18,054 nucleotides of DNA. It comes from JAJNBK01 sp035642715 (GTDB lineage: Archaea; Thermoproteota; Nitrososphaeria; Nitrososphaerales; Nitrososphaeraceae). The notes under the pieces were generated by a model. That model saw only the letters and a program-made list of their open reading frames with translations, was not told where the DNA came from and searched no databases. Location: positions 1 to 18,054 of the forward strand of contig DASQRW010000245.1 of the NCBI GenBank assembly GCA_035642715.1, written 5' to 3'. The position numbers and the translations under genes are program-made. Positions 14,779 to 18,054 of the stretch are shown one piece after another (within the stretch, counting starts at the first letter, position 1; each line of letters starts with the position of its first letter).

Positions 14779-15849
14779 CTAAGTTGTCTTTACCGTTCTA
14801 ATTGCATCCTTTAACATTTGTTCATAAATGGATATTGCAGCTAATGCACCACTCGCTGCAGCCAAGACTACATAATGTCTGTCTGTATCTATATCTCCAG
14901 CTGCATAAACATTAGGTACTGTTGTTTGCTGCATCGCGTTTATCTTAACATAACCTTCATCAAGTTCACAACCTATTTGTTTTGCAAGATTATTTTGAAT
15001 GGTATATCCAAGATGATAAAATATGACCTCTGTATCATAGCATCTACCACTTTTACAAACGACTCCTTCAGGAAACCCCCTTTGATTCCCAGCTATTTCA
15101 ATTACTCCATCATTTTCAACTATATCTATACCCAAGGTATTGGCTTCAGTTCTTTCGTTATCAGCTAATTGATATCGATCTTCTTGTATAAACAATGTGA
15201 TCTCTTTGGTCCATCCCAAGAATTCTTTTGCATAGCGTAGGGCATTATTCTCCTTAGATGTAATTATGGCTAGTTTTTTGTTGGTACTTTGAAAACCATC
15301 ACAATGAGGACAATGCCATATTCCATTTCCCTCGAACTTTTCAAAATTCTTTACATTAGGCTTTACATCTCGGATGCCTGTTGCAATTATTATATATTTT
15401 GCTTTTACTGACTTGCTCCCATCTTCTGTCATCAGTAGAAAAAATTGCTCTTCTCTTTCAATCTTATCAACTTTTTCTTTGATTACCTTAATTGAATCAT
15501 ATTGCAGTACATCTCCCCAAGCTTTTTGAATAAATTGTTTTGGCGGGACATTTTCAAAACCTAGATAGCCATGGACATGTTTACTCACCGAGTTTCTTGT
15601 GTCTCCACCATTGAAAATTACGGTGGGACGAAGATATCTTCCAAGGAGCAATGCAGCAGACAACCCAGCGAATCCTCCACCTATGATAGCTACATCAAAG
15701 ATCTCATTATATTCATCTACATTGTGATTTCTCATATCATCTAGGATATTGTTATTATTATTGTCATGTTGGTCAGTTTTAACTATATTATTATTATCTA
15801 GTGATCTAGTAATTCCTGAGCTGAATACCTCTTCTTCTTCTTCTTTCAT
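14779..15849 (-). CDS. Thioredoxin-reductase-like FAD oxidoreductase with CPHC motif
   Basis: Numbered from a possible TTG start at 15900 (373 residues), the FAD-binding motif is FDVAIIGGGFAGLSAA (GGGFAG at 74-79), the second FAD segment is YAAGDIDTD (AAGD at 333-336), and the redox motif is WHCPHCDGF (C197, C200). Low-molecular-weight thioredoxin reductases pass electrons from FAD through such a CxxC to a partner. The second Rossmann motif, normally GxGxxA for NADPH, is here LAIITSKENNALRYA and lacks the glycines. The protein may therefore use another donor, or act as a dithiol oxidase as in the GliT/HlmI-type branch. A charged, Asn-rich extension of about 65 residues precedes the FAD domain. 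I chose the ATG at 15849 because a TATA-like box sits 28 bases upstream and it is an ATG; TTG 15900 also has a TATA-like box at fitting distance. It stands alone. Confidence 0.82.
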   Translation of the reverse strand: MKEEEEEVFSSGITRSLDNNNIVKTDQHDNNNNNILDDMRNHNVDEYNEIFDVAIIGGGFAGLSAALLLGRYLRPTVIFNGGDTRNSVSKHVHGYLGFENVPPKQFIQKAWGDVLQYDSIKVIKEKVDKIEREEQFFLLMTEDGSKSVKAKYIIIATGIRDVKPNVKNFEKFEGNGIWHCPHCDGFQSTNKKLAIITSKENNALRYAKEFLGWTKEITLFIQEDRYQLADNERTEANTLGIDIVENDGVIEIAGNQRGFPEGVVCKSGRCYDTEVIFYHLGYTIQNNLAKQIGCELDEGYVKINAMQQTTVPNVYAAGDIDTDRHYVVLAAASGALAAISIYEQMLKDAIRTVKTT

Positions 15850-15872
15850 ATGATTTCTTATGTATAAGGTAT

Positions 15873-15882
15873 GCAGTATACC
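15873..15882 (-). promoter_or_regulatory. TATA-like box for the flavoprotein gene
   Basis: GGTATACTGC on the minus strand is centred about 28 bases before the ATG at 15849. A rival AT-rich box near 15922-15931 would place the start at TTG 15900. Confidence 0.35.
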
Positions 15883-15900
15883 ATTTAATAGATATGACAA

Positions 15901-16493
15901 ATAATTTTAGATTATATGATAGATTATATGATTTCTCTTCATTTCGGACAAAGGGAAGAATTATGTTGCAGATTCTAATATTCTAAAGATAGAATTAATC
16001 AAAGGATAATACTCATTGAAATGTTTACCAAGTCTCTTTTTGCCATTAAAAAAAATAATTAAATATATTTTAACTTAATCATTAAGACAAAACAGTAACT
16101 TATTTTTTGACAAGACACGGTTTTGTATATATTTTCTTTTAAAATTAATCTGTATCAATATGTTGCAATTAGAGTATGGTATAGTATCATCCCATTTTAC
16201 TTTATTTGATATTACCTAATTTTGTCGTCTTCTATTCGACAAAGTTATAGATAATAATTAAGATTATTCTTACTTTCTAAAAAGTTAGTTGCATATTTTA
16301 AACTTTAACTATAATTTTTTGCTACACTCTAGTTTGAAATCTCTTGATAACGATCATAATATGGAAGGAAACTGTCAAATACATTACATTATATTATTTG
16401 TTACATTCAGATTTACTTACAAGTAAAATCTTTCATCTCTAATGATTAAAAAAACTATGATAGAAATAAAAAAGGTGACTGTATTCTTACAGT
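15901..16493. other. AT-rich intergenic region with a stem-loop
   Basis: About 590 bases between two minus-strand genes. No ORF of interest was seen. It contains repeated ATTATATGAT-type sequence at about 15911-15932 (promoter candidate), a 10-bp stem-loop at 16218-16246, and the terminator of the phasin-like gene at its right end. Confidence 0.5.
16218..16246. repeat. 10-bp stem-loop
   Basis: AATTTTGTCG (16218-16227) pairs with CGACAAAGTT (16237-16246), with one G-U pair if transcribed left to right and a 9-base loop. It stands mid-gap, away from gene ends. It could belong to a small RNA or a protein site. Confidence 0.45.
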
Positions 16494-16494
16494 C
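16464..16494 (-). terminator. Intrinsic-type terminator of the phasin-like gene
   Basis: Read on the minus strand, the stop codon leads directly into GACTGTA-AGAA-TACAGTC, a perfect 7-bp stem with a tetraloop (16477-16494). ACC and six T residues follow (16468-16473). This is the clearest hairpin-plus-T-tract in the window. Confidence 0.75.
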
Positions 16495-17108
16495 TAGTAG
16501 CGTCTTTGTCTTCCTTCTGTTTCTACAGAGAAGCCACTTACAGTATTACCTGATCTGTCAACATCTCTTGCTGTGTGCTCAAATGTCTTTGCGGCATTAA
16601 CACCTAATCTTGAAAATTCCTTTGCGTTGTCTTTTGCATGCTGCATAGATGTCTTGAATGCTTCCAAATTTGCAAATATTGTATTATTTACAAGTCTGGT
16701 TGCTGCAATTGTGTTATCAGCAAAACTGCTAACCATCCTTGCATATGTTTCAGTCATAGTTCTTGGCGACAGATAATTTGACCAAAATACTCTGTTTGCA
16801 TTCTCAACTTGAGGAATCCATGCTGATTGGAGTGAGTTGATGATTTCTTTTTGTGAATCTACATAGGTATCTACAATTTCTCTAGTTGCTTGAATAGTCT
16901 GCTCTTGATAATCATTGACAGCTTGAGTGTAACGTGGAATTTGACTTCTTGCTTCATCTGTTGTCTTTCTAATGTTGTCTTTGGTCTCATCTAGTGCTCT
17001 GCTGACTGCTTGTTGTTGATGCTCTCTTAATTGGGACTGTGATGGTGATGTTGATGTTGATGTTGTTACTGTTGTTTCATCTTTTCGTTCTTCTTTTTTT
17101 GTTGACAT
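16494..17108 (-). CDS. Phasin-like coiled-coil protein
   Basis: The 204-residue protein has a Ser/Thr/Gln-rich, charged N-terminus (about residues 1-30) and then a long, almost uninterrupted amphipathic helical region without prolines except near two turns. It ends in a basic tail, EGRQRRY. There is no signal peptide, membrane segment or cysteine. The helical region, with stretches such as YQEQTIQATREIVDTYVDSQ and SFADNTIAATRLVNNTIFAN, resembles phasins, which coat polyhydroxyalkanoate granules; some Nitrososphaeria carry PHA synthase genes (general knowledge). No PHA gene lies in this window, so the role is inference, and a generic coiled-coil scaffold is possible. The ATG at 17108 is preferred over an upstream TTG at 17126 because a TATA-like box sits 26 bases before it, implying a leaderless message. 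A strong terminator follows the stop. Confidence 0.75.
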   Translation of the reverse strand: MSTKKEERKDETTVTTSTSTSPSQSQLREHQQQAVSRALDETKDNIRKTTDEARSQIPRYTQAVNDYQEQTIQATREIVDTYVDSQKEIINSLQSAWIPQVENANRVFWSNYLSPRTMTETYARMVSSFADNTIAATRLVNNTIFANLEAFKTSMQHAKDNAKEFSRLGVNAAKTFEHTARDVDRSGNTVSGFSVETEGRQRRY

Positions 17109-17129
17109 AACATATGTAAAACACAACGG

Positions 17130-17139
17130 ATATATAAAT
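17130..17139 (-). promoter_or_regulatory. TATA box for the phasin-like gene
   Basis: CATTTATATAT on the minus strand is a strong TATA match centred 26 bases before the ATG at 17108. It places the transcript start at the ATG itself. Confidence 0.6.
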
Positions 17140-17755
17140 GGTTCCTAATGGTATTATACACCATCAGCAACCATAAAGACTCAAAATGACCTGAGACGTC
17201 CTTTTTTCCTTCTTCACCCAGTTATCGAAATACAGACCAGGACCCCATTGTCTGAAATTCACTCACTAACTCTACAATGGTTTTAGCGCAGGATGAATCT
17301 CTTGTAATATGGGAATTTTCTGTTCAGTAGCTGTTAAGGAAAACAGCCTAGATATATAACCAGATGATTAAAATCTTTTAAACTTTGTATAATAAAAACT
17401 TTTAGGTAAGAATGGTCGATATTTTCTTATCTATCTTTATATACTATTCTACGACAGATCATAATTTATTGGAAATATAACTGGTAGACGAATGTTTGCA
17501 AATGACTACACTATTCATCAAGGTATTATTATATTCTTATAATAAGTATTACATTTTCGTTAATATTTCGTTTTCAATCAAATATCTATGACACCATTAG
17601 CTTGGAAATATTCAATTGAATCCACGATTTAACTAGACTCCTCTTGTAGCGCATCTCACTTCGATAGGGATGAATATCACCCATACTGTAGGAGATAATC
17701 AACCATCGGAAATCAAAATTTCTATGTTATATACCAATTGATAATGTCGAAGACA

Positions 17756-17784
17756 GTTAAAGATTAGCATTTTTAATCTTTAAC
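17756..17784. repeat. Perfect 11-bp stem-loop followed by a purine SD-like run
   Basis: GTTAAAGATTA (17756-17766), loop GCATTTT, TAATCTTTAAC (17774-17784). It is followed at once by AAGGAGGG (17785-17792), the only strong Shine-Dalgarno-like string noticed in an intergenic region here. No ATG, GTG or TTG stands at the right distance on the plus strand. Confidence 0.6.
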
Positions 17785-18054
17785 AAGGAGGGATTTCTAA
17801 TAATATCATCGAGCGAAGCAAATTTTCAATCAATTATATAGTAATATCAGATTTAATGGATCATTAAAATTCATATGGTGAGCAGGAATACTCTGAATAT
17901 TTCAAAGGGGATATACTAATCTAAAAGAAAAAGAAGAATTAGGATACACCTTCATTAGATGTTTTGAAGATTGGAAGAGAGTATTGGTTATGCAGAATTG
18001 ATTAGAAATAGCAGTTTTGTCCTATCAGTATGAGAAAAACAACAATTGTCTTTC
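17785..18054 (+). pseudogene. Possible decayed gene running to the right edge
   Basis: Downstream of the SD-like run, one plus-strand frame reads ISNNIIERSKFSINYIVISD, meets a TAA, and continues as NSYGEQEYSEYFKGDILI before another TAA. A second frame then carries NLKEKEELGYTFIRCFEDWK to a TGA near 17998 and stays open afterwards to the edge. The phrase KEKEELGYTFIRCFEDW is reminiscent of the end of small PD-(D/E)XK or homing-type nucleases (K...elGy.virv.E..W), but that is a loose resemblance. It could equally be chance in AT-rich DNA. Confidence 0.2.

Larger units (their letters stand above)
17109..18054. other. Right-end region without an intact gene
   Basis: About 930 bases. Left part (17150-17360): relatively less AT-rich, with dyads CCATTGT (17245-17251) / ACAATGG (17274-17280) and GCTGTT (17330-17335) / AACAGC (17342-17347). 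Middle: a plus-strand stretch ending in a TGA near 17743 reads LVAHLTSIGMNITHTVGDNQ but is short and lacks a clear start. Right: an 11-bp hairpin and possible coding debris, described separately. No tRNA or attachment site was recognised. Confidence 0.4.

Noticed and set aside
1..18054. tRNA, rRNA, CRISPR arrays and insertion sequences
   Set aside because: No T-loop consensus outside coding sequence, no regularly spaced repeats and no intact transposase or terminal inverted repeats were found on reading.

Overview
The window reads as a chromosomal segment of an AT-rich ammonia-oxidising archaeon (Nitrososphaerota/Thaumarchaeota). The low GC and protein style suggest something like Nitrosocosmicus or Nitrososphaera; this is inference, because there is no rRNA here. 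Supporting signs are an archaeal family B DNA polymerase with a C-terminal PCNA-binding motif, a HerA-type ATPase, TATA-like boxes about 25-30 bases before several starts (many transcripts look leaderless, two with TTG starts), secreted proteins cut after motifs such as YGQ or AFAQ, and very few Shine-Dalgarno sites. Genes are widely spaced, with 0.5-1.2 kb AT-rich gaps, and most appear to be single transcription units.

Left third (1-4823): surface and glycosylation. A secreted Ig-like protein (minus strand) is cut by the left edge. It is followed by a polytopic GT-C type glycosyltransferase and then a secreted eight-repeat beta-propeller protein. Both secreted proteins are full of N-x-S/T sequons, so a surface-glycan context for the enzyme is a reasonable inference.

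Middle (5511-11526): information processing and metabolism. On the minus strand lie a ureohydrolase (arginase/agmatinase) family protein, in which the first metal-binding His is a Gln, and a complete replicative-type PolB with all exonuclease and polymerase motifs. Two small conserved-looking proteins follow on the plus strand: one membrane-anchored, one soluble with a predicted beta-rich fold.

Right third (11527-18054): a 1.2 kb stretch with a perfect 25-bp tandem duplication and a series of coding-like fragments broken by stops and frame changes (a possible decayed gene) lies just upstream of a HerA-like ATPase with a poly-Thr linker. Then come a thioredoxin-reductase-like flavoprotein with a CPHC motif but no recognisable second (NADPH) glycine motif, and a phasin-like coiled-coil protein with a clear stem-loop/T-tract terminator. 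The final 0.9 kb has no intact gene; it holds several stem-loops, including an 11-bp perfect hairpin, and possible coding debris running to the edge.

I found no rRNA, tRNA, CRISPR array or intact mobile element. I did not find a convincing new multi-gene system; the best leads are the altered ureohydrolase, the decayed region before HerA, the unusual flavoprotein and the structured intergenic DNA.
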